Shown here: positions 1-6,296 of the stretch, piece after piece
How positions within the stretch are numbered: the first letter of the stretch is position 1
Layout of the letters: each line of letters starts with the position of its first letter
NCBI GenBank assembly: GCA_037441765.1
Contig: JBBIRM010000117.1
Coordinates: forward strand, 1 to 8,920
Length of the DNA: 8,920 nt
Source: JBBIRM01 sp037441765
GTDB lineage: Bacteria > Desulfobacterota > BSN033 > UBA1163
Direction of reading: 5' to 3'
The notes under the pieces: model-generated
Database searches by the model: none
What the model saw: the letters and a program-made list of their open reading frames with translations, nothing else
Told to the model about the DNA's origin: nothing
Translations under genes and position numbers: made by a program

Positions 1-56
1 ATGTGTTAGGCACGCCGCCAGCGTTCGTTCTGAGCCAGGATCAAACTCTCCAGTTT
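1..56 (-). rRNA. rrs: 16S ribosomal RNA, 5' end (partial, runs off the left edge)
   Basis: Read on the minus strand, this is the conserved 5' start of bacterial 16S rRNA: AGAGTTTGATCCTGGCTCAG begins at position 49 and is followed by the usual AACGAACGCTGGCGGCGTG block. Aligning to the E. coli numbering, where AGAGTTTGATC starts at base 8, puts the mature 5' end near position 56. Only about 56 bases are present; the rest lies beyond the window. The AACGAACGC form is common in Desulfobacterota, which suggests but does not prove that lineage. Tandem promoters and a boxA-like element lie directly upstream. Confidence 0.97.
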
Positions 57-108
57 AAATCTTAAAAATTAAAATTTAAGACCTAAAAACAGTAACCCCT
101 TATTCTTT

Positions 109-120
109 TTTCAAAGAACA
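109..120 (-). promoter_or_regulatory. boxA-like rRNA antitermination signal in the 16S leader
   Basis: The minus strand reads TGTTCTTTGAAA, close to the rRNA leader boxA consensus (TGYTCTTTRA). It lies about 50 bases before the mature 16S end and downstream of both promoters, the expected position. In known rRNA operons boxA in the nascent RNA binds NusB/NusE (S10) and protects the long untranslated transcript from Rho. The match and position are seen directly; the function is by analogy. Confidence 0.75.
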
Positions 121-136
121 AATTGGAAACTTATAA

Positions 137-165
137 AATATAAATCAATTTTAATAGGTTGTCAA
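137..165 (-). promoter_or_regulatory. rRNA operon promoter P2 (sigma70-type)
   Basis: On the minus strand a perfect -35 TTGACA (165-160) and a -10 TATATT (142-137) are separated by exactly 17 bases. The AT-rich stretch just upstream of the -35 box (about 166-180) resembles an UP element. Transcription would start near position 130, giving a leader of about 75 bases that contains the boxA-like motif. Confidence 0.85.
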
Positions 166-206
166 GATAAATTTTTCAAAGAGAAGGAAATTTCTGAAGC
201 AATAAA

Positions 207-235
207 ATAATAATAAATTCTTTAAAGTTTGTCAA
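207..235 (-). promoter_or_regulatory. rRNA operon promoter P1 overlapping the tyrS stop codon
   Basis: On the minus strand a perfect -35 TTGACA (235-230) and a -10 TATTAT (212-207) are separated by 17 bases. The -35 hexamer is made of the codons CTT GAC AAA, the Leu-Asp-Lys just before the last Leu codon and the TAA stop of tyrS. The promoter lies 70 bases upstream of P2, giving the tandem P1-P2 arrangement typical of rRNA operons. Confidence 0.85.
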
Positions 236-1478
236 GAATTTTTATGCGATGGAACTTTTTCTTCCCCGCTCTTAATAAAATGGCTCCTTCAGGGTCGAAA
301 TCCTCCAAGGTAATAAGTTGATCGAATTTCTTTATTCTCTTCTTATTTAAATATGCCCCTCCCTGCTGGATTAGTCTCCTGGCCTCAGAGCCTGATGAAC
401 AAAGATGAGTTATCTCAAACAATTTAAATATTGGAATTCCTTGAATAAATTCCTTCTTTTCCTTAACCGTTGTTGGAATGGCATCCTCCTTGGCCTCTTC
501 CTGAAAAAAGAGAACCCTTGAGGCATCCCTCGCTTTTTTTGCCTCTTCTTCTCCATGAACTATTTTGGTAGCCTCAAATGCTAAAACTTCTTTCGCTCTC
601 CTTAATTCTGCTCCTTTTAATCTCCCATATTCTTCTATTTCCTCCATGGAGAGGAATGTAAATAGAGCCAAAAACCTTTTTACATCTCGATCATCGGTAT
701 TAATCCAAAACTGATAATATTCATAAGGGCTCGTCCGGGATGGATCAAGCCAGATTGCCCCTCTCTCTGTCTTACCCATCTTCTTTCCATCAGCAGTCAT
801 GATCAAAGGGAATGTGATCCCATAGGCCTGTTTTCCTTCAAGCCTTCGGATCAGTTCAATCCCTGCAACGATATTACCCCATTGGTCACTTCCCCCCATC
901 TGAATCAAACAATCGTAATTTTTAAAAAGGTACCAAAAATCATATGCCTGAAGGAGTTGATAATTAAATTCGATAAAAGAGAGCCCTGTCTCCAATCGAA
1001 TCTTAACCGACTCTGTAGCAAGCATTCGATTCACACTGAAATGGACACCAATATCCCTTAAAAAATCTATGTAATTAAGTTTGGTTAACCAATCCGCATT
1101 GTTTAAGAGAAGGGCCTGACCTTCTGAAAAATCGAGGAACCGAGAAAATTGCCTTTTCTGACCTTCGGCATTTGCGTTGATTTCTTCATAACTCATGATC
1201 TGTCGCATCTCATCTTTCCCACTTGGATCCCCCACTAACCCAGTCCCTCCACCCACTAAAGCAATAGGCCGGTGCCCATGTCGTTGCATATGGGCCAATG
1301 ACATTATGGGTACTAAATTCCCTACATGGAAGCTTGATGCAGTAGGATCAAATCCAATATAACAGGTCACCTTCCCTTTTAGAAGTTCACGAACCTTCAC
1401 TTCATCGGTCACCTGTTCAATAAAACCTCTTTCCTTAAAAACATCATATACATTCTTTGCCTGACTTCCCTTATGCAT
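222..1478 (-). CDS. tyrS: Tyrosyl-tRNA synthetase
   Basis: Class I aminoacyl-tRNA synthetase that attaches tyrosine to tRNA-Tyr in the cytosol; 418 residues, a normal length. Visible hallmarks: GFDPTASSFHVGN with the HIGH-type signature HVGN at 51-54, GGGTGLVGDPSGK at about 76-88, the tyrosine-site region ending QMGGSDQWGNI at about 193-203, the KMSKS-type loop KMGKT at 233-237, and a C-terminal S4 RNA-binding domain from about residue 347. Start choice: a longer frame begins at ATG 1496 but lacks a ribosome site and would overlap ymdB by 17 bases. The ATG at 1478 has GGAG (1490-1487) eight bases upstream, inside the last ymdB codons, and follows the ymdB TAG by one base, suggesting translational coupling. 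The 3' end forms part of the rRNA P1 promoter. Confidence 0.97.
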   Translation of the reverse strand: MHKGSQAKNVYDVFKERGFIEQVTDEVKVRELLKGKVTCYIGFDPTASSFHVGNLVPIMSLAHMQRHGHRPIALVGGGTGLVGDPSGKDEMRQIMSYEEINANAEGQKRQFSRFLDFSEGQALLLNNADWLTKLNYIDFLRDIGVHFSVNRMLATESVKIRLETGLSFIEFNYQLLQAYDFWYLFKNYDCLIQMGGSDQWGNIVAGIELIRRLEGKQAYGITFPLIMTADGKKMGKTERGAIWLDPSRTSPYEYYQFWINTDDRDVKRFLALFTFLSMEEIEEYGRLKGAELRRAKEVLAFEATKIVHGEEEAKKARDASRVLFFQEEAKEDAIPTTVKEKKEFIQGIPIFKLFEITHLCSSGSEARRLIQQGGAYLNKKRIKKFDQLITLEDFDPEGAILLRAGKKKFHRIKILDKL

Positions 1479-1479
1479 C

Positions 1480-2274
1480 CTATCCACTCCATTCATTTAA
1501 GGGGATTCGGATTCTTTGAATGGTTTGAGACTTCCCTGTCCCTTCATCTATATCCAACAGGACCCCCTGAAGTTCAATATTTTCATTGGCAACATCAAAT
1601 TTCCAAGGAATTTGGGTGAGCAATCGTTCTAAGGCAACCTGCTTACGAATTCCGATCACGGAGTCTAAAGGACCTGTCATCCCTACATCGGTGATGTATG
1701 CGGTCCCTCCGTCTAAAATCCTTTCGTCACCTGTCTGAACATGAGTATGGGTGCCCAATACCGCACTCACCTTCCCATTGAAATACCAACCCATGGCCAT
1801 CTTTTCTGAAGTGGCTTCTGCATGGAAATCTATCAGGATTATATCGGTCTGCTCTCTTAACTTTTCTACCTCCTTCCCTCCAATTCGAAAGGGACAATCC
1901 AGATGCCTCATAAAAACCCTTCCTTCCAAATTAAGAACCCCCACCCTTATTCCATTTCTCGAAGGAAAGACCCCAGACCCCCTTCCTGGAACTGGATCAG
2001 GGTAATTGGCAGGCCTGAGGAGTCGTCGCTCTTCATTTAAAAAAGGGATGATCTCCTTTTTAGCCCAGATGTGATTGCCTGAAGTGAGGACATCAACCCC
2101 CTGATGGAATATCTCCATGGCAACCGTAGGAGTAATCCCCATTCCCCCTGCCGCATTCTCTCCATTTGCAATCGTGAAATCAATCCCCTGATCCGAAATC
2201 AATTTTCCTAAAATGACCTCAAGGGATCGTCTACCAGGCCTTCCAATAATATCACCGATAAAAAGAACTCGCAT
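1480..2274 (-). CDS. ymdB: YmdB-family metallophosphoesterase (TIGR00282 type)
   Basis: Calcineurin-like phosphoesterase with a di-metal centre, 264 residues, the same length as B. subtilis YmdB, which hydrolyses 2',3'-cyclic nucleotides and affects biofilm and motility decisions. Metal ligands fall where the family has them: Asp8 in FIGDIIG, Glu39-Asn40 in NGEN, Asn67-His68 in SGNH, His151 in DFHAEATSEK, and His176/His178 in GTHTHVQT. Start choice: the frame can be extended to TTG 2292, which has no ribosome site; ATG 2274 gives the family-typical MRVLFIGD start and has AAGG five bases upstream. The gene lies between rny and tyrS. The rny-ymdB pairing is recurrent in bacteria and suggests a shared link to RNA metabolism. 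The natural substrate in this organism is not shown by sequence. Confidence 0.93.
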   Translation of the reverse strand: MRVLFIGDIIGRPGRRSLEVILGKLISDQGIDFTIANGENAAGGMGITPTVAMEIFHQGVDVLTSGNHIWAKKEIIPFLNEERRLLRPANYPDPVPGRGSGVFPSRNGIRVGVLNLEGRVFMRHLDCPFRIGGKEVEKLREQTDIILIDFHAEATSEKMAMGWYFNGKVSAVLGTHTHVQTGDERILDGGTAYITDVGMTGPLDSVIGIRKQVALERLLTQIPWKFDVANENIELQGVLLDIDEGTGKSQTIQRIRIPLNEWSG

Positions 2275-2424
2275 TGCTCCCTTGAACCTCAATTTTAGGG
2301 ACTACAAAGACTCAAAGGAAGCATAGGGGGTGCAGATGAAAAAACTCTTTTTCTGAATTCTTTGGGTCTCTTCCTGGGCCTTCTGAAACCTCTGAGCCTA
2401 TGAACCTTTTGAATCTTTCTTACC

Positions 2425-3993
2425 TTACTTAGCGATATCCACCGAACGGGTTTCTCTGATGACGGTTACTTTGATCTGACCTGGATAGGTCAACTCTTTC
2501 TCGATCTTTCGTGCAATATCCCTGCTCAAAATCACCGAATCCTCATCAGATATCCGATCAGGTTGCACGATGACGCGAATTTCTCTGCCTGCCTGAATGG
2601 CATAAGATTTCTCTACCCCTGGAAAAGATTGAGCGATCCTCTCCAAATCCTCCAATCGTTTGACATAAGTCTCAAGCATCTCCCGTCTTGCCCCAGGTCT
2701 GGCTCCTGAAAGAGCGTCTGCCGCCGAAACCAATATGTCCAAAATCGTTTCTGGTTTCTCCTCCTCATGGTGAGAGGCAATGGCATGAACAATCAGAGGG
2801 GATTCCCCATATTTTCGAGCCAACTCTGCTCCAATCTTTCCATGAGATCCTTCCACCTCATGATCCACTGCCTTCCCAATATCATGCAAGAGACCTGCTC
2901 GCTTGGCCTGTTTTACATTGATCCCAAGTTCGGAGGCCATGATTCCACAAAGGAAGGCAACCTCTAAAGAATGCTGATAGACATTCTGGGCAAAACTCGT
3001 ACGATACTTCAGTCTACCGATCATCTTGACCAATTCCGGATGGATGCCGTGAACTCCCACATCAAATGTGGCCTGTTCCCCCGCCTCTCGAATTGCCGCC
3101 TCTACTTCCTGCTCTACCTTCTGGACAATCTCCTCAATCCTTGCAGGATGGATTCGCCCGTCACTCACCAATCGTTCCAAGGCGATTCGAGCAATCTCCC
3201 TCCGAATCGGATTAAAACCCGAAAGGATAACGGCTTCTGGTGTATCATCTATGATTAGATCAATTCCTGTGGCTGCTTCAAGGGCTCGAATATTACGTCC
3301 TTCCCGACCAATGATTCGACCCTTCATCTCTTCATTGGGAAGAGTAACTACTGAAACAGTCTTTTCAGCAGTATATTCCCCAGCATATCGCTGGATGGCT
3401 AAACTGATGATCTCTTTGGCTTTTTTATCGGCTGTCTCTCTTGCTTCCTCCTCCATCTTCTTAATCTTTTTTGCAATTTCGTGCTTTGCCTCATTCTCCA
3501 TGGACTCCATCAACATCCGTTTGGCCTCTTCTGAGGTCATCCTTGCAATGCTCTCCAACTGGAGGCGTTGCTTTTCAAGGAGTTCTGCTATCTTCTTCTC
3601 TTGCTCTTGAAGGGCCCTTTCTTGCTGAACCAAATTTTTTTCTCTCCGATTGATCTCCCCTTCCCTCAAGTCAAGAAGTTCAATCTTTTTGTCAAGATTG
3701 GATTCCCTCTGAATGATTCTTCTTTCGAGATTCTGGAGTTCTTGGCGTTTCTCCATCGTCTCCTTTTCAAACTCAGCTTTCTCCTGGTAGAGTTTATCTT
3801 TCGTTTTGAGGAGGGCTTCCTTCTCGATGATCTCTGCCTTCTTCTCTGCTTCTTCTATGATTCGTCTGGCTACTTCCTTGGCAGATACGATCCTTGCCTC
3901 TGAAAATCTTTTCCTAACCAGAAATCCAATCGCACCACCAAGAAATGCCACCACCAGACAGATGATGATATACATCTCGACTGATAGTTTCAA
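2425..3993 (-). CDS. rny: Ribonuclease Y
   Basis: Membrane-anchored endoribonuclease that initiates mRNA decay; 522 residues, normal for the family. Domain order: one N-terminal transmembrane helix (about residues 7-26, MYIIICLVVAFLGGAIGFLV), a long charged coiled coil (about 30-200), a KH RNA-binding domain with GRIIGREGRN at about 225-234, and an HD hydrolase domain with LLHDIGKA (His370-Asp371) and the downstream SHHEEE. Start choice: the longest frame begins at a GTG (4005) that is itself part of a perfect Shine-Dalgarno AAGGAGGTGA (4011-4002), so it cannot be the start. The TTG at 3993 lies eight bases after that site and is preferred; an ATG six codons later is too distant. A 150-base purine-rich gap separates it from ymdB. 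Upstream terminators and a TATAAT suggest its own promoter. Confidence 0.96.
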   Translation of the reverse strand: MKLSVEMYIIICLVVAFLGGAIGFLVRKRFSEARIVSAKEVARRIIEEAEKKAEIIEKEALLKTKDKLYQEKAEFEKETMEKRQELQNLERRIIQRESNLDKKIELLDLREGEINRREKNLVQQERALQEQEKKIAELLEKQRLQLESIARMTSEEAKRMLMESMENEAKHEIAKKIKKMEEEARETADKKAKEIISLAIQRYAGEYTAEKTVSVVTLPNEEMKGRIIGREGRNIRALEAATGIDLIIDDTPEAVILSGFNPIRREIARIALERLVSDGRIHPARIEEIVQKVEQEVEAAIREAGEQATFDVGVHGIHPELVKMIGRLKYRTSFAQNVYQHSLEVAFLCGIMASELGINVKQAKRAGLLHDIGKAVDHEVEGSHGKIGAELARKYGESPLIVHAIASHHEEEKPETILDILVSAADALSGARPGARREMLETYVKRLEDLERIAQSFPGVEKSYAIQAGREIRVIVQPDRISDEDSVILSRDIARKIEKELTYPGQIKVTVIRETRSVDIAK

Positions 3994-4001
3994 AGTGATG
4001 T

Positions 4002-4011
4002 TCACCTCCTT
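4002..4011 (-). promoter_or_regulatory. Full-length Shine-Dalgarno site that sets the rny start at TTG 3993
   Basis: The minus strand reads AAGGAGGTGA, complementary over ten bases to the usual 16S 3' tail. It is followed by eight bases and TTG. The in-frame GTG inside this motif would give a longer protein but cannot be both ribosome site and start codon. Confidence 0.8.
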
Positions 4012-4034
4012 TTTTCTAATCCTGAAGAGCGATT

Positions 4035-4040
4035 ATTATA
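4035..4040 (-). promoter_or_regulatory. Candidate -10 box of an rny promoter
   Basis: A perfect TATAAT occurs on the minus strand downstream of the last terminator-like hairpin and about 25 bases before the rny ribosome site. No good -35 box is seen 16-18 bases upstream, where the sequence is TCCCAT-like, so this may be a weak or activator-dependent promoter. Position relative to the terminators is the main support. Confidence 0.4.
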
Positions 4041-4102
4041 TGAGTGGAGATGGAGAGATGGGATGGAATAATAGAAAGGAAGTTTTCTCTGGAATGTGGC
4101 TG

Positions 4103-4134
4103 AAAAACACCAATCGATGTTGGCTCGATGGTGG
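4103..4134 (-). terminator. Rho-independent terminator-like hairpin between zapA and rny
   Basis: On the minus strand CACCATCGA (4133-4125) pairs with TCGATTGGTG (4117-4108) with one bulged T, around the loop GCCAACA, followed at once by TTTTT (4107-4103). It would separate the upstream operon from rny. Confidence 0.6.
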
Positions 4135-4160
4135 CTGATTTTGACCCTCCTTTATATCAT

Positions 4161-4177
4161 AAAATCCTACCCAGGAT
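4161..4177 (-). other. Small hairpin followed by a short T-run in the zapA-rny gap
   Basis: On the minus strand ATCCT, loop GGGT, AGGAT is followed by TTT. The five-base-pair stem is short for a terminator on its own. It sits inside a larger possible pairing of CCCTC (4186-4182) with GAGGG (4150-4146), so it may be part of a bigger RNA fold. Confidence 0.3.
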
Positions 4178-4214
4178 GTGAGAGGGAAAACGTTTTTATC
4201 CCTGTCTTTAGGAG

Positions 4215-4254
4215 AAAAAAAACGCTTCCTTCCCAAATCGGTTTCAAGGAAAAG
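4215..4254 (-). terminator. Terminator-like hairpin with an eight-T tract downstream of zapA
   Basis: On the minus strand TTCCTT pairs with AAGGAA, with an inner AAA/TTT helix around CCGA; outer bases add a mismatch and a wobble pair. After GCG comes an uninterrupted run of eight T (4222-4215). The stem is AT-rich but the T-tract is strong, consistent with an intrinsic terminator for the sucCD-prfB-zapBA transcript or for an RNA encoded in 4255-4468. Confidence 0.6.
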
Positions 4255-4468
4255 TTTGAGCAGGATCTTAATCATCTTCCATAGGATCATTGGGTATCCA
4301 CCTATCTTTTCCCTCTCTCGGGATAAACATGTTATCTTGGGACCAATGAAATCCCTTTCTATTCTTTCCATCACATCTTTCATCTACTCATGTAGAGATT
4401 TTGACTCCTCAACCTAATACAAACTCAGAATATGATAATACCTCTAACATATTCATCACCCACTTACT
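4255..4468 (-). other. Gene-free stretch with RNA-like secondary structure after zapA
   Basis: No credible protein gene is seen here. On the minus strand a ten-base-pair long-range stem is possible: GGGATTTCATTGG (4355-4343) with CCCAATGATCC (4294-4284), with a two-base bulge. It encloses about 48 bases that contain two smaller hairpins (GATAA/TTATC and TCCC/GGGA). A perfect five-base-pair hairpin (TCTAC, ATGA, GTAGA) lies at 4396-4383. The T-run terminator at 4254-4215 follows. In many proteobacteria the slot just after zapA encodes 6S RNA (ssrS). I cannot confirm a 6S fold, so this is left as an unnamed candidate. Confidence 0.3.
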
Positions 4469-4771
4469 TCATCCTATATTGATCTCGATCTGTCTCACCA
4501 AATCCTTTGTTTTTTTATCAACTTCTTGAAGGAGTGCCTTCCTCTGCTCTCTCTCCTTTAAAAGGTCGTCTGCGATGTTGAGGGCCGTCAGGATGGCTAC
4601 ACTCAATGTGGAAACACTTCTTGTTTTTTTTAAAACCTCCTCCATCTTAGCATTGACATATTGGGCAACCGCTTGAATGTGCTCCTCCTCGGCGTCGGTC
4701 TTCACTGTATAGGTCTGCCCGAAAACTTTTATCTCAACCAGTCTTTCCTTCCCACTTGCTTCTTTATTCAC
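4469..4771 (-). CDS. zapA: Cell division protein ZapA
   Basis: Cytosolic protein that binds FtsZ and stabilises the division ring; it forms dimers and tetramers through a C-terminal coiled coil. The conserved pattern is clear: VEIKVFGQTYTVKTDAEEE (N-terminal FtsZ-binding sheet domain), then HIQAVAQYVNAKMEEV, then LSVAILTALNIADDLLK leading into the coiled coil. About 100 residues, normal for the family. Start choice: the frame can begin at TTG 4789 (106 residues; upstream AGGGG is weak) or GTG 4771 (GAGGG four bases upstream); I prefer GTG with modest confidence. It follows the ZapB-like gene by 29-47 bases, the usual zapB-zapA pairing. Terminator-like hairpins follow it. Confidence 0.93.
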   Translation of the reverse strand: MNKEASGKERLVEIKVFGQTYTVKTDAEEEHIQAVAQYVNAKMEEVLKKTRSVSTLSVAILTALNIADDLLKEREQRKALLQEVDKKTKDLVRQIEINIG

Positions 4772-4818
4772 AAAACCCTCTTCTCCCAAAATCCCCTGAG
4801 TTTTTTATTAAGAAAAGG

Positions 4819-5094
4819 TTATAAATCAATTCCTTTTAAACGATAAAGAAGTTGGTCAATTCTTGTCTTCACCTTCTCCCTATCCATTGAAAGGGCTTCT
4901 ATCTTCTTTTCCAGAAGTATAGACTTCTTCCTTTCTTTATCCAGGGCCATGGCTAATTCATCTCGCTCTTTTTTAAGCTCATGGTATTTCTTCAAAAAAT
5001 AATTGATCTTTTCTTCCAAGGTTCCGAGCAAACCCTTTTCCTCTTCTACCGCCCCCTTCTCTATTTTTTCATCTAATAATATTTCCTCACCCAT
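4819..5094 (-). CDS. zapB: ZapB-like coiled-coil division protein
   Basis: Small 91-residue protein, almost wholly charged and predicted as a single coiled coil from about residue 24 to the end (LEEKINYFLKKYHELKK onward, with heptad-like Leu/Ile spacing and the ending RIDQLLYRLKGIDL). Short coiled-coil proteins of this shape directly before zapA are usually called ZapB, which bridges ZapA and other division factors. Identity rests on size, coiled coil and position more than on catalytic or diagnostic residues, so the name is inferred. The ATG at 5094 has no clear ribosome site and lies 18 bases after the prfB stop, so translation may be coupled to prfB; a start at one of the TTG codons around residues 22-25 is possible. 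The protein is likely cytosolic with no signal peptide. Confidence 0.75.
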   Translation of the reverse strand: MGEEILLDEKIEKGAVEEEKGLLGTLEEKINYFLKKYHELKKERDELAMALDKERKKSILLEKKIEALSMDREKVKTRIDQLLYRLKGIDL

Positions 5095-5112
5095 AAAAAG
5101 TCAAACCATTTC

Positions 5113-6208
5113 TCAGGCTGCCTGAAGGAGATATGCCCTTATGAGATCATCGATCTCCCCATCCATCACTCGCTCCACATCATGGAGAACCATATTGGTC
5201 CGGTGGTCTTTGACCATCTTGTAAGGGTGGAGAATGTAGGATCGAATTTGGCTCCCCCAAGCAATCTCTTTTTTCGTGCTATGAAGTTCTTCCAATTTCT
5301 CTTCTTTCTCTTTTAACTGCCTCTCATAAAGTCGTGCTTTCAATATCTTTATCGCCATTGCCTTATTCTTGTGTTGGGATCGCTCATTCTGGCATTGGAC
5401 AACAATCCCAGTCGGAAGGTGGGTAATCCTGACCGCTGAATCTGTTTTATTTACATGTTGACCTCCTGCCCCACTTGAACGGAAGGTGTCAATTCTTAAA
5501 TCTTTCTCCTCGATCTCAATCTGAATATCATCGGGGACTTCTGGGATTACGAAAACCGAGGCGAAGGAAGTATGCCGTCTTGCTCCTGCATCAAAAGGAG
5601 AGATTCGAACGAGCCGATGGATCCCTGTCTCTGCTTTTAAATATCCATAGGCATAAGGCCCATTGACTGTGAAAGTCACATTTTTCAACCCCGCCTCTTC
5701 CCCTTGAAGAATATCGATAATCTGTGTCTGGTACTTTCTCTTTTCTGCCCATCTTAAATACATCCTTAGAAGCATCTCCACCCAATCCTGGGCCTCTGTG
5801 CCTCCTGCCCCTGCATTGATGCTGACAATTGCATTTCTCTCGTCATGCTCCTCTCCCAACATCCTCTTGAGTTCCATCTGGCTAATCTTCTCTTCACTCT
5901 TTTTAATCTTCTCTAATAACTCCTGGGCCTCTTTCTCATCTCCTTGTTCTTCGATCAATTGGAGAAGAACCCCCATCTCTTCCACTTCTCTTTTTTCATT
6001 CTTCCAGGGTGTAATGGTATCCAGAAGCAAAGCCCTTTCCTTAAGGACTTTTTGAGCAGTCTCATTTGACTCCCAAAAACTTGGCTCAGCCATCTTCAAT
6101 CCAATCTCCTCTAACTTTTTCTCTTTCCCGTCAACGTCAAAGATGGCCTCGAAGGATTTCCAAGCGTGTCTCTAATTCTTTTAACCGACCTCTCAATTCT
6201 ACAATCAT
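5113..6208 (-). CDS. prfB: Peptide chain release factor 2 with programmed +1 frameshift
   Basis: RF2 recognises UAA and UGA stop codons and triggers peptide release on the ribosome. Read-out needs a +1 shift: ATG 6208 opens a 23-codon leader (MIVELRGRLKELETRLEILR, then GHL) ending CTT TGA C; skipping T 6139 continues as DVDGKEKKLEEIGLK and on to the stop at 5113. The product is 364 residues (E. coli 365). Stop-codon recognition motif SPF is at about 203-205 and the catalytic GGQ at about 248-250 (GAGGQHVNKTDSAVR). AAGAAGG lies nine bases before ATG. A caller ignoring the shift would report a truncated 328-residue protein starting at TTG 6099. RF2 level is expected to be autoregulated: low RF2 slows UGA termination and favours the shift. 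The gene lies between sucD and zapB; the AT-rich 88-base upstream gap has no clear promoter or strong terminator. Confidence 0.96.
6136..6150 (-). promoter_or_regulatory. prfB +1 programmed frameshift site
   Basis: The minus strand reads GAGGCCATCTTTGAC: an SD-like GAGG (6150-6147), four bases, the slippery CTT (6142-6140), the in-frame stop TGA (6139-6137) and the C that makes it a weak terminator. This matches the E. coli element AGGGGGTATCTTTGAC in order and nearly in spacing. The two reading frames join only by a +1 shift here, and both sides encode RF2-like sequence. Confidence 0.95.
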
Positions 6209-6296
6209 TTTCTTTAACCTTCTTTTTAAATTCTATATATTAAATTAACATAGATTAAAAAAAAGATAAATATTTTTTTACAATTTATTGATTTTC

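Noticed and set aside
3068..3610. A 180-residue plus-strand frame opposite rny
   Set aside because: Shadow of the rny coding strand; Ser/Arg/Ile-rich composition typical of antisense translation, and rny is a clear conserved gene.
4036..4383. A 115-residue minus-strand open frame in the zapA-rny gap
   Set aside because: No ribosome site, no recognisable family, low-complexity C-terminus, and it runs through two terminator-like hairpins; more likely chance.
4096..4417. Plus-strand short frames in the zapA-rny gap
   Set aside because: No ribosome sites, no family resemblance, opposite to all neighbours and overlapping RNA-like hairpins.
5113..6099. prfB as a simple 328-residue gene starting at TTG 6099
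   Set aside because: It lacks the conserved N-terminus; the upstream leader with CTT TGA C restores full RF2 length by a +1 shift.
6241..6280. A terminator for sucD in the A-run/T-run before prfB
   Set aside because: The only pairing is A with T around a short loop with no GC stem; too weak to call.
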